A DNA stretch of 26,662 nucleotides, from NCBI GenBank assembly GCA_013002925.1, contig JABDLQ010000230.1:1-26662 (forward strand). The letters run 5' to 3'. This document shows positions 1 through 7,470 of this stretch, piece by piece. The position numbers and the translations under genes were made by a program. The stretch is from Gammaproteobacteria bacterium (GTDB lineage: Bacteria; Pseudomonadota; Gammaproteobacteria; Steroidobacterales; SZUA-146). The notes beneath the pieces are model-generated. The model ran no database searches and had not been told where the DNA came from. It saw only the letters and a list, made by a program, of their open reading frames with translations. Position 1 is the first letter of the stretch. Each line of letters begins with the position of its first letter.

Positions 1-608
1 AAAACCATCCCTGTGATCAGAAACGGTGCTGCAAAAGCGATATCCGTGAAACTGCGATTGCTGACCGAGCCGAGCATCCAGTTCACCATATCGGCCAGCG
101 TGAACGGATTTGGCGACAGGTTCATCAACAAGGCCATCACCGCGCCTGCAAAACTGGACAAACCCACGCCGATTAGAATTAATGTCACCATCGAACGCAC
201 CCGGCCCGCCACGGCTGCCAGCAGATAGGTGGCCGCCAATGCACCTATTACAGCGGCGCCTGGCAATGCAAACGCGTTGCGATTCAACAAACCAAAAAAC
301 AGGGCCAGTGTGGCACCGAGTGATGCACAGGCCGACACGCCAAGCACGCCCGGTTCCGCCAGCGGATTACGCAGCAAACCCTGCAACGCAGCGCCACTGG
401 CACCCAGGGCTGCGCCAACCAGCAATGCTGCCAGCGCACGTGGCAAACGGATGTGCCACACGATAATTGAATCGGACACACTGCCAGTACCCAGCAACCC
501 GGCAAACACTCTTTGCCACGACATCGCGGTGGTGCCGATCAAAGCGGCGCCGACGACTGCGCCTGCACAGGCCAGCGCCAGGCTGATGATCAGATAACGG
601 CTTTTCAC
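1..608 (-). CDS. FecCD/BtuC-family ABC importer permease, partial (C-terminus beyond window)
   Basis: This is the inner-membrane permease of an iron-siderophore, heme or cobalamin-type ABC importer; family members form a homodimeric channel that receives substrate from a periplasmic binding protein. About 202 residues are visible. Translating the minus strand shows a hydrophobic N-terminus, then RLPRALAALLVGAALGASGA and LQGLLRNPLAEPGVLGVSA, the FecCD family hallmark, followed by further membrane segments. Family members are usually about 320-350 residues, so the last third and probably the ATPase gene lie left of the window. The GTG start at 608-606 overlaps the TGA stop of the binding-protein gene by 4 nt (GTGA) and has GAGGA about 10 nt upstream, which indicates translational coupling. 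The substrate cannot be named from this sequence; the BtuF-like partner would allow cobalamin or an iron chelate. Confidence 0.9.
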   Translation of the reverse strand, partial: MKSRYLIISLALACAGAVVGAALIGTTAMSWQRVFAGLLGTGSVSDSIIVWHIRLPRALAALLVGAALGASGAALQGLLRNPLAEPGVLGVSACASLGATLALFFGLLNRNAFALPGAAVIGALAATYLLAAVAGRVRSMVTLILIGVGLSSFAGAVMALLMNLSPNPFTLADMVNWMLGSVSNRSFTDIAFAAPFLITGMV

Positions 609-1456
609 AGCCCGGAATCCTCGATGCCCGCCGCACGCTGCGCCAGCGCTTCGATGGCATCGAGCAGGAACCAGCCTCCACAGGATGTCCACGCCCCATC
701 TATATCCACACGCGGCACGGCGTCCATCAGTTCCATCATCAGTGGATGGCGCGCCAGTGTCCAGGCGTCCACATGTGCACTTTTCTGGCCAAATGACGCT
801 GCAACCAACAGATCAGGCCGGGAGCCCGCCAGCCGTTCCAGCGGCACAGGTCGCCAACCCTTTTGCAGTTCAAAATTGCTGAGCCCGGCAGCTTCGAGCA
901 CTTCGTGCACCAGCGATCCGGGTCCGGTGGTAACGCCACCTGGTGTGACATACAAGGACGGCAACCGCCGTGGTGCGCGTTGCAGTTCAAGCAAACGATG
1001 TTCCATCTCAGACACCAGGGCCGTCCCTTTTGCCGACACACCCAGTTGCCTCGCGACTTTGAGAATATTGTTCGCGACAGCATCAAGATCTGCAGGAAAA
1101 TCAAGTTGCACCACATCAACGCCCGCCGCTGAAAAAAATTGCCGGGCATAGGGGCCGCCCCCGTAAGAACGCACCACGGTCGTAGGTTGCAACGCCAAAA
1201 CCGCTTCGGCAGAGGACCGTACCTGCGGCAGGCCTTTGGCACTGTCCCGCATATAGGAAAAGTGTTTTGTGGCGTCCGGGGACAACGCCAGGATGTTTTC
1301 CGGTGCGACAAATTTCAGCACAAACTGATCGGCGCAGTAATCCAGGCTGACGATCCGCGGCGGCCCAGGAGCGAATGCCTCCGGCTGCACGGCCTGCGGA
1401 CAGCCACTGATCAGACATAGCAAAAAAAACCCTGCTGCCAACCTGTCGCGATGCAC
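605..1456 (-). CDS. Periplasmic binding lipoprotein of a BtuF/FepB-type ABC importer
   Basis: A 283-residue protein of the PF01497 periplasmic-binding type. The N-terminus is a lipoprotein signal, with a hydrophobic stretch ending in LISGC, so Cys19 is the likely lipidated residue. RIVSLDYCADQFVLKF near residue 34 and SAEAVLALQPTTVV near residue 82 match the usual opening of the first lobe. The second lobe has VHEVLEAAGLSN and PDLLVAAS. It would capture a metal chelate or corrinoid and hand it to the permease encoded immediately downstream. The start is GTG at 1456, overlapping the last base of the thioesterase stop, with AGCAGG upstream. No TonB-dependent receptor is present in the window to narrow down the ligand. 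The family call is firm; the ligand is unknown. Confidence 0.85.
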   Translation of the reverse strand: MHRDRLAAGFFLLCLISGCPQAVQPEAFAPGPPRIVSLDYCADQFVLKFVAPENILALSPDATKHFSYMRDSAKGLPQVRSSAEAVLALQPTTVVRSYGGGPYARQFFSAAGVDVVQLDFPADLDAVANNILKVARQLGVSAKGTALVSEMEHRLLELQRAPRRLPSLYVTPGGVTTGPGSLVHEVLEAAGLSNFELQKGWRPVPLERLAGSRPDLLVAASFGQKSAHVDAWTLARHPLMMELMDAVPRVDIDGAWTSCGGWFLLDAIEALAQRAAGIEDSGL

Positions 1457-1902
1457 TATGCCTGCTCTTCGTCTGCAGTCGGTTGAATTTTGCTGAGCGC
1501 AGCCCGAATCGTCGTGGGTATGGCCACGGCAGCTCCGGAGGCCCGGCTAACGAACACATGCGTAAAGGTGCCTCGCGCCACCGGCTCGGGCGCACCGTGC
1601 TTGAAGATCCCGATGCCGTACTCAACGGAGCGCTCACTCAGCCGGTTTACGCGCACACCGACATCGAGAGTATCCGGAAATGCCACAGGCTCATGGTATT
1701 CGCAGCTCGATGCCACGACAAACCCGACGACATCGCTATTATGGATGTCGAGCCCCCCTGCTGTGATCAAATAGCTGTTCGCCGCCGTATCAAAATAACT
1801 GTAATAGGTCACATTGTTTACATGGCCGTATATATCATTGTCCATCCAGCGTGTTGCCAGGGTTAAATAATATCGATACGCATTGCGTGTTGTTGTACTC
1901 AT
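1456..1902 (-). CDS. Acyl-CoA thioesterase, 4HBT hotdog fold
   Basis: A 148-residue single hotdog-domain protein, the usual size for 4-hydroxybenzoyl-CoA-type thioesterases, which hydrolyse acyl-CoA to free acid and CoA in the cytoplasm. The diagnostic stretch is TRWMDNDIYGHVNNVTYYSY at residues 17-36; Asp23 sits at the expected catalytic position and GHVNN is the usual glycine/histidine turn. EPVAFPDTLDVGVRVNRL continues the central strand pattern. An AGGGT sequence lies just upstream of the ATG. It is 61 nt after the propeller gene and shares one base with the following binding-protein gene, so these appear to be co-transcribed although a thioesterase has no obvious role in metal-chelate uptake. 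The natural acyl substrate cannot be inferred. Confidence 0.88.
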   Translation of the reverse strand: MSTTTRNAYRYYLTLATRWMDNDIYGHVNNVTYYSYFDTAANSYLITAGGLDIHNSDVVGFVVASSCEYHEPVAFPDTLDVGVRVNRLSERSVEYGIGIFKHGAPEPVARGTFTHVFVSRASGAAVAIPTTIRAALSKIQPTADEEQA

Positions 1903-1963
1903 TGACCCTGCCGATTATTGGAAACCTGAACCACGGACTTGTCTGCCTCACTCGAAGGGACGA

Positions 1964-3049
1964 TTATCGCTGTAAATCCGGTGCTGCTACGATGGCCATA
2001 TGGCTCATCGCAAGACTGCCAAGATACAGGTTTTTGCCCCACTGATTGACGCTTGTAATGGTATGGAATGTATCGTCCCGGCTCAGCAAACAATGCACAA
2101 CCTGGCCATCCGGATCAAGACCAATGACAAAACCCACGGGCTCCCTGATCGGCACGTGCTCGATAGGCAGGCCTCCCAGCAACCTGCGCAAGAACAAATT
2201 ACCGGCAATGCTTTCTACATCGCGATCCCGCAGAGCGGGCAATGCCACCCAGAACATGTCACTGCCGTTAAACGAAAGATTATCCGGATTACCCGGCAGC
2301 CCTGCATGAAACAGATCGCTCTGCCCTGATTGCGGGCCGCGCAACCACAAGCGATGGATGCGCCCGGTGCCGGTTTCACTGACCAGCACAAACCGGTCCT
2401 GCGGGCCGACCGCGACACCATTGGCAAAAAACAGATCGCGCAGATGGACACGGGTCTCGCCGGTCGCCGGTGTGAAGCTCAGCAGACGGCCGGTGGCGCT
2501 CGCTTCAATAAAATCCATCGCCGTGTCTTTATAGCCAAACCGCATGGACGCGTCAGAAAACCAGATCGTGCCGTCGCCCGCTATATCAAGGTCATCCACA
2601 TAGCGAAGTTTTTGTCCATCCACGTGATCGGTCAGCGTCGACAAGGTTCCCTCTGGTGACAATTGCAACAAACCATGGACTGCATCAGCCATGACAAGAT
2701 TGCCGTTACGATCAAACTGCAAGCCAAGTACACGACCACCCGTATTAATGACCGGCTCCACCACCGAGTCTGCGCTTGCACCAAACCGCACGACGCTGCC
2801 ATCTTCAAGACCGGTATAGAATTTCCCGTCTGGCCCCCGGGCAATATCTTCAGGCCCCAGCCGTCCTTCAAAAGGTACAAAACTGGCATCGTTTAACAAC
2901 CCGGTGGGCGTGTACACACCGTTTAATTTCGGCAGGGGCGCCGGCACCCAGACTTCAGGTTCAAGCTCTGAGCGGTTATACAATACAGCCATCACAGTGG
3001 CGCAACACACGATCAGTACCCCGATCACCGTACCCGCTATGCGCAGCAT
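1964..3049 (-). CDS. Membrane-anchored SMP-30/strictosidine synthase-like beta-propeller protein
   Basis: A 361-residue protein with an uncleaved-looking N-terminal membrane segment (residues 4-24) followed by a periplasmic six-bladed propeller. GPEDIARGPDGKFYTGLEDG, then YVDDLDIAGDGTIWFSDAS and NPDNLSFNGSDMFWVALPAL, match the strictosidine-synthase/APMAP branch (PF03088), which includes lactonases and arylesterase-like enzymes. True strictosidine synthase activity is not expected in bacteria. The reaction is unknown; hydrolysis of a lactone or ester is an inference from relatives. The ATG at 3049 has only a weak purine-rich upstream stretch. It is 118 nt after the acyl-CoA dehydrogenase stop, with a palindromic TGGCGCCA at 3145-3152 in the gap, and may begin its own transcript. 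Confidence 0.82.
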   Translation of the reverse strand: MLRIAGTVIGVLIVCCATVMAVLYNRSELEPEVWVPAPLPKLNGVYTPTGLLNDASFVPFEGRLGPEDIARGPDGKFYTGLEDGSVVRFGASADSVVEPVINTGGRVLGLQFDRNGNLVMADAVHGLLQLSPEGTLSTLTDHVDGQKLRYVDDLDIAGDGTIWFSDASMRFGYKDTAMDFIEASATGRLLSFTPATGETRVHLRDLFFANGVAVGPQDRFVLVSETGTGRIHRLWLRGPQSGQSDLFHAGLPGNPDNLSFNGSDMFWVALPALRDRDVESIAGNLFLRRLLGGLPIEHVPIREPVGFVIGLDPDGQVVHCLLSRDDTFHTITSVNQWGKNLYLGSLAMSHMAIVAAPDLQR

Positions 3050-3167
3050 GTTACCGCCGCCACTTTGTTTTTCAATTCAGGGGTACCGACTTTTTCATTT
3101 AGTTTCAGCAGATTTGTCGGCACAGGATGTGACGTTAAATGTTCTGGCGCCAAAAGTTCTATCACCA

Positions 3168-4340
3168 CTACAAGCCATACTGGCGAGCCGCCAGGTCACG
3201 CATGATTTCTTCCGACCCACCACCAATTGCATTGACCCGCACCTCCCGATAAATGCGTTCGACACGACTGCCACGCATATACCCCATTCCCCCCATGATC
3301 TGCATGGCTTCCCGGGCACAAAACTCCATCGTCTGGCTGCACTGTACTTTTAGCATTGCAATATCACCGGCATGCGCATTGCCGTTTTGGACATTGTTCG
3401 ACATCACCTGCACATAAGACTGAGTGGCGTTGATCATACGTTTCATTTCAGCGATTTTGTGCCGAATGACCTGATGATCAGCAAGCCTCTGCCCAAATGT
3501 TTGACGCTCGCGTGCCCACTCGACCGCTTCTTCGAGGCACACACGGGCAAACGCTTCCATGGCCGCAGACATCGCCATCCGCTCATCGTTAAAATTTGCC
3601 ATGATCACTTTAAACCCCTGGTTCTCAGCGCCAATCAGATTGGCCACCGGCACTTTGACATTGTCAAAATAAACGGTTGCTGTGTCCGAACACCACCAGC
3701 CCTGTTTTTTATCCAGAGGCGTGCGCGTTACTCCATTGGCAGACGTCGGGATTAACAGGGTTGAAATACCGCCGGCCCCTTCACCTCCGGTCCTGACCGC
3801 CGTAGTAATCCAGTTAGCGTTCATCGCGCCGGTGATATACGTTTTACTGCCGTTGACGATGTAATGGTCCCCCTGACGTTTTGCACCCGTGGTAATCTGT
3901 GCAACATCCGAACCTGCACCGGGCTCGGTAATTCCAAGGGCAATCCGCTTTTGGCCGGCAAGCACCGGTGGTACGATCCGTTCCCGTATAGAGGCTCGTG
4001 CAAAATTAACCACCGGCGGTAAAGCAATGTTATGCACCATGAGTGTCGCGCTAACCCCTCCAACACCCACTCGGGCCAGCTCTTCATTCAGGATGTTTTT
4101 GTGCCAGATATCGACACCCTCGGAAACACCCCCGTATTCCTCAGGGTAGCCCAACCCAAGGATGCCCATGTCACCGGCCAGCGGCCACAGGTCATCCGGA
4201 ATCCTGCCTGCTTCGTCCCATTGGGCGGCATAAGGACACACGTGGCTGTCGAAAAACCGTCGCAGCTGGTTGCGCCACTCCTCGTGTTCGTGACCCAGAT
4301 GCGGATTGGGCAGCCGGGCCAAATCGAAATCAAGCGCCAT
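3168..4340 (-). CDS. Acyl-CoA dehydrogenase (IVD/LCAD-type base position)
   Basis: A 390-residue FAD-dependent acyl-CoA dehydrogenase forming the alpha,beta double bond of an acyl-CoA and passing electrons to ETF. Visible landmarks are PEEYGG (66-71), ITEPGAGSDVAQI (137-149, the substrate/FAD loop), RERQTFGQRLADHQ in the C-terminal helical domain, and MQIMGGMGYMRGSRVERIYR near 346-365. The MCAD catalytic-Glu position near the C-terminus is Gly (IGGGSEEI, 372-379). Instead Glu253 in NFNDERM lies where isovaleryl-CoA and long-chain acyl-CoA dehydrogenases carry their base. This suggests a branched or bulky acyl substrate, though chain length cannot be read from sequence. It starts 27 nt after the acyl-CoA ligase stop and is probably in the same transcript. 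Confidence 0.93.
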   Translation of the reverse strand: MALDFDLARLPNPHLGHEHEEWRNQLRRFFDSHVCPYAAQWDEAGRIPDDLWPLAGDMGILGLGYPEEYGGVSEGVDIWHKNILNEELARVGVGGVSATLMVHNIALPPVVNFARASIRERIVPPVLAGQKRIALGITEPGAGSDVAQITTGAKRQGDHYIVNGSKTYITGAMNANWITTAVRTGGEGAGGISTLLIPTSANGVTRTPLDKKQGWWCSDTATVYFDNVKVPVANLIGAENQGFKVIMANFNDERMAMSAAMEAFARVCLEEAVEWARERQTFGQRLADHQVIRHKIAEMKRMINATQSYVQVMSNNVQNGNAHAGDIAMLKVQCSQTMEFCAREAMQIMGGMGYMRGSRVERIYREVRVNAIGGGSEEIMRDLAARQYGL

Positions 4341-4367
4341 AAAGCGACCCGATCACTGACATCACTG

Positions 4368-5981
4368 TCACGTGCGCAGCGCGCGACGCAATATTTTCCC
4401 GACATTCGATTTCGGCAACTCGTCCCGAAATTCAATTTGTTTGGGAACTTTGTAGGCCGTCAAATGCTCGCGGCAATGCTCGATAATGTCCTTTTCAGTC
4501 GTGTCACTGTCAGTGCAAGCAACAAATAGCTTGACCGCTTCTCCCGTTTTGTCATTTTTTACGCCAATGGCTGCACATTCATGCACGCCGGGATAGCTGT
4601 ACACCACGTTTTCTATTTCGTTGGGATACACGTTGAACCCTGACACCAGAATCATATCCTTGATGCGATCCACAATCTTGACATGACCTCCGGGTGTAAC
4701 CGTGGCGACATCGCCGGTGCGAAACCAACCTTCATCATCAAAAACTTCGGCGGTCGCCTCCGGGCGCTGCCAGTAACCCTGCATGATATGCGGCCCGCGC
4801 AGGCACAGCTCACCCTCCTGATCGTCCGGAACCTGGTTACCCTCTTCGTCAATCAGCTTGCATTCCACAAAGGCAACGGGCTGGCCCACTGTTCCGATCT
4901 CGTTACTCTCGGGACGATTGACCGTCGACGTCGCACAACTTTCAGTGAGACCATAGCCTTCGAAGATTTCGCTGTTGGTACGTTGTTGCCACTGCTCGGC
5001 TATCTCTACCGCCAGGGCCGCACCCCCTGCAATCGTGCTGTCCAGGTAGCTAAAGTCTATGGAGTCAAACCCGGGGTGCTGGAGCAGAGCGGTAAACAGG
5101 GTATTGACACCGGCAAAACCGGTGAACTCATGCTGCTTCATGACCTGTACCAGGCTATCGATATCCCTTGGATTGGGAATCAGTACAGAGTGGGCGCCAT
5201 GCAGGAATCCCGAGACTATGTTCAGCGCAAAACCGTAAATGTGATAGAGCGGCATGGGTGAAATAAACACCTCCTGACGCTCGCCCCGGGCCGCATCTTG
5301 TTCTTTAAACGCTGAACGTCCCTGGCGCACGGCGCAAAACAGGTTGCCGTGGCTCAAGACCGCGCCCTTGGCGACGCCGGTCGTACCTCCTGTGTACTGC
5401 AATACCGCCACATCTGACATTTGCAGGTCAGGCGTCGTTACGGTAGCCGCTGCCCCGTCAACGAACACTTCTGCCCAGGCAACACAATCCACGCCGCATT
5501 TGTCAACTTCGCCGGGTTTCAGCAGATCTGTCGCGTTAGTGACAATGACTTTTTCGATTTTTGTTTCCGGCAATACCTGGGCCACCATTGGCATCAGGTC
5601 TGCCAACACAATCAATGCCCTGGCACCAGCATCATTGAATTGATGAATCAGCTCGGTTTTGGTGTACAAGGGGTTGGTGTTGACCAGAACCAGTCCGGCA
5701 CGCCATGCCGCCCATGCCGCAATCGGATACTGACATAAATTTGGCAGCTGAATGGCAATGCGCTCGCCTGGCTCGAGCCCGGCATCATGCTGCAAATAAT
5801 GGGCCAATCGTGCACTCAGCACATCAATGTCAGAGAAGCTCAGCGTGTGGCCCAGGCTCGTGTACGCCGGCGCATCGCCAAACGCCGCAACCGCAGCATC
5901 AAAAGCGGCAACGAGTGAGCTGTATCCTTCCGGGTTAAGCTGTGGTGTCAGTTTCCTGACTAAACTATCGCTGGTTATCAT
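4368..5981 (-). CDS. fadD: Long-chain fatty acid-CoA ligase (FadD type)
   Basis: A 537-residue ANL-superfamily ligase that adenylates a fatty acid with ATP and transfers it to CoA at the cytoplasmic membrane. Motifs, numbered from the chosen start, are YTGGTTGVAKG (196-206, the P-loop), MPLYHIYGFALN, EGYGLTESCAT (about 341-351), GWFRTGD (418-424), DRIKDMILVSGFNVYP (the hinge and fatty-acid-ligase signature) and the C-terminal lysine in KSNVGKILRR (about residue 529). The length is normal for FadD. I chose ATG 5981 because GGGAG lies 9 nt upstream and the family N-terminus fits. An in-frame ATG at 6062 would add 27 residues that look unlike the family. It follows a 396-nt gap, so it probably has its own promoter, and it precedes an acyl-CoA dehydrogenase by 27 nt. 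Confidence 0.93.
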   Translation of the reverse strand: MITSDSLVRKLTPQLNPEGYSSLVAAFDAAVAAFGDAPAYTSLGHTLSFSDIDVLSARLAHYLQHDAGLEPGERIAIQLPNLCQYPIAAWAAWRAGLVLVNTNPLYTKTELIHQFNDAGARALIVLADLMPMVAQVLPETKIEKVIVTNATDLLKPGEVDKCGVDCVAWAEVFVDGAAATVTTPDLQMSDVAVLQYTGGTTGVAKGAVLSHGNLFCAVRQGRSAFKEQDAARGERQEVFISPMPLYHIYGFALNIVSGFLHGAHSVLIPNPRDIDSLVQVMKQHEFTGFAGVNTLFTALLQHPGFDSIDFSYLDSTIAGGAALAVEIAEQWQQRTNSEIFEGYGLTESCATSTVNRPESNEIGTVGQPVAFVECKLIDEEGNQVPDDQEGELCLRGPHIMQGYWQRPEATAEVFDDEGWFRTGDVATVTPGGHVKIVDRIKDMILVSGFNVYPNEIENVVYSYPGVHECAAIGVKNDKTGEAVKLFVACTDSDTTEKDIIEHCREHLTAYKVPKQIEFRDELPKSNVGKILRRALRT

Positions 5982-6157
5982 CGAGGCACACTCCCATTTA
6001 GTGACCCGGAACATTCTATTACTATTGAGCAACCAAAGGCACATCCGGTTTGTGGTGGCCATGAAATATTTTCTGTGCGATGGCAGACGGCCCAGGCATG
6101 GAACGACCCGCTGTAACCCAACCCGGGAGTCTCATCCATCACGCATCGCAACATCAG

Positions 6158-6173
6158 CAGGTGTTATCACCTG
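6158..6173. promoter_or_regulatory. Candidate operator palindrome CAGGTG-N4-CACCTG
   Basis: The plus strand reads CAGGTGTTATCACCTG, two perfect 6-nt half sites around a 4-nt centre. It lies about 177 nt upstream of the acyl-CoA ligase start and 40-55 nt downstream of a possible TATAAA -10 box at 6213-6218, read on the minus strand. The position and symmetry suit a dimeric repressor such as a TetR or GntR family protein. No regulator gene is in the window, and the match could be chance. Confidence 0.35.
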
Positions 6174-6212
6174 TGAGCCGTAATTCGCTCGTCACCCTGA
6201 TTACAGATCACT

Positions 6213-6218
6213 TTTATA
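6213..6218 (-). promoter_or_regulatory. Possible -10 box for the acyl-CoA ligase gene
   Basis: Read on the minus strand this is TATAAA within an AT-rich stretch (6213-6245). The -35 candidate about 17 nt upstream (TACATC) is poor, so the assignment rests mainly on base composition and on being the only AT-rich block in the gap before the ligase gene. If correct, the transcript has a leader of roughly 220 nt. Confidence 0.25.
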
Positions 6219-6377
6219 TCTGTTTATTACACATTGATGTATATAGTCTTTCCTGATTCCGCAACGTTGATGGAGTGTCGTTGCACCAACACATAGTGTG
6301 ATCAACCAGGCGGGACAGACGGGTGTTGATACGAGGGCCAGACTGGCCGGAGCTGCCCCTGGCAGAGAGGTCGGCTG

Positions 6378-7232
6378 TTACCGTCGAGCGGGCGAGCCGG
6401 TTTTAGAGCGCAGTCTTTCGTGAACCCGTTTTTCGAGGCGCAGAATTTTTTCATAGCTGCCGGGAAACAGGCGGATTATCTTATCAATAATGCGCGCATC
6501 CGCGCCGACGAGGATGCGGCGCTTGTTGCGAGCGACACCGTGCAGAATGATACGGGCCGCTTTGGCGGCATCCGTTTTCGCGAGCTTGTCAAAATTGGCT
6601 GAAAATTCGTTACGACTCAACATCAGGCTCTTTTCATTCATGCGCGCATCATTGACGATGTTCGTACGAATCCCGCCAGGATGGATGCAGGAAACCCGAA
6701 TTGCGGAATCCGCCAACTCCATTTTTAGTGCCTCGGTAAAACCACGCACGGCAAATTTGGCGGCATTATAAGCCGCTTGCGAAGGTACGGCGCCCAAACC
6801 GAACAAGCTCGAGATATTGATGATATGCGCCTCATCCACTTTGTGCAGGTACGGCAGGAACGCCTTGCTGCCGTAAACCACACCCCAGAAATTGATATTC
6901 ATCAGCCATTCAAAATCTGCGTAGCTCTGAGTCTCAACATAGTCTGCCAGCCCCACACCGGCGTTGTTAAATATCATGTGCACATGACCATGGGTGGCCA
7001 CCGTCGCTTTGGCGTACTGTTCGACCTGTTCGCGCTGTGCCACATCAACCATATGAATGGAGCAATTAACGCCGGTGTTCGCAATCTCGGTCCTGACGGC
7101 CTGCAGACGATCAGCGTTAATATCCGCCAAAGACAAGTGACATCCACGTCCAGCCAGATCGAGCGCCAGTGCTCTACCGATTCCTGACCCTGCACCCGTA
7201 ATTGCAGCCACCCGTTGGGTGTAATTTTTCAT
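6378..7232 (-). CDS. Short-chain dehydrogenase/reductase (SDR)
   Basis: A 284-residue classical SDR, an NAD(P)-dependent oxidoreductase of alcohol/ketone substrates. The Rossmann motif TGAGSGIG is at 12-19, NNAG at 89-92, the catalytic serine is in INISS (about 142), and YNAAK gives Tyr155/Lys159. Asp37 after the second beta strand (SLADIN) favours NAD(H) over NADP(H). The C-terminus is basic. I chose ATG 7232 because GAGGT lies about 8 nt upstream and the protein then begins directly before the first beta strand; an upstream in-frame start would add 22 unsupported residues. It lies between an acyl-CoA dehydrogenase pair and the acyl-CoA ligase, so a hydroxyacyl or steroid-like substrate is possible, but that is inference. 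Confidence 0.9.
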   Translation of the reverse strand: MKNYTQRVAAITGAGSGIGRALALDLAGRGCHLSLADINADRLQAVRTEIANTGVNCSIHMVDVAQREQVEQYAKATVATHGHVHMIFNNAGVGLADYVETQSYADFEWLMNINFWGVVYGSKAFLPYLHKVDEAHIINISSLFGLGAVPSQAAYNAAKFAVRGFTEALKMELADSAIRVSCIHPGGIRTNIVNDARMNEKSLMLSRNEFSANFDKLAKTDAAKAARIILHGVARNKRRILVGADARIIDKIIRLFPGSYEKILRLEKRVHERLRSKTGSPARR

Positions 7233-7470
7233 CGATTTACCTCGCGGTGACGGTTCGCTGTGGCAGCCTGTCCAAAACAGATATCGTGCAATCAGCACCT
7301 GCCAGGGAGCGTCGTCACAATCTGCAGCTGGCTCTCAACAGTGTATTCAGGTGTGTTCCGATCCTTTGCAACCCGGATATTTTTCAGTACACCGGCCGTC
7401 GGCAGGCCCGTTGCAACGCTATGCAGCCGCCGGGCAGTCATGCTTTGTGTGCGTTGACTGTGGCTTTGGC

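Larger units (their letters stand above)
5982..6377. other. 396-nt intergenic region upstream of the acyl-CoA ligase gene
   Basis: I find no convincing gene here on either strand. The part at 6180-6250 is noticeably AT-rich and is the likely promoter area for the ligase gene. A perfect 6+6 palindrome lies at 6158-6173. Close to the SDR stop, at 6336-6348, is GGCCA-GAC-TGGCC, a short hairpin with no T-tract after it in the transcribed direction, so it is a poor intrinsic terminator. No FadR-like operator with the TGGTCNGACCA core was seen. Confidence 0.6.

Noticed and set aside
513..1151. 212-codon plus-strand open frame opposite the binding-protein gene
   Set aside because: Its low-complexity Ser/Arg/Ala translation is a shadow of the binding-protein gene on the minus strand.
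5982..6062. 27-residue N-terminal extension of the acyl-CoA ligase
   Set aside because: It does not resemble FadD N-termini, and the internal ATG at 5981 has a good ribosome-binding site.
6336..6348. GGCCA-GAC-TGGCC hairpin after the SDR gene as a terminator
   Set aside because: The stem is only 5 nt and there is no T-tract on the transcribed strand.
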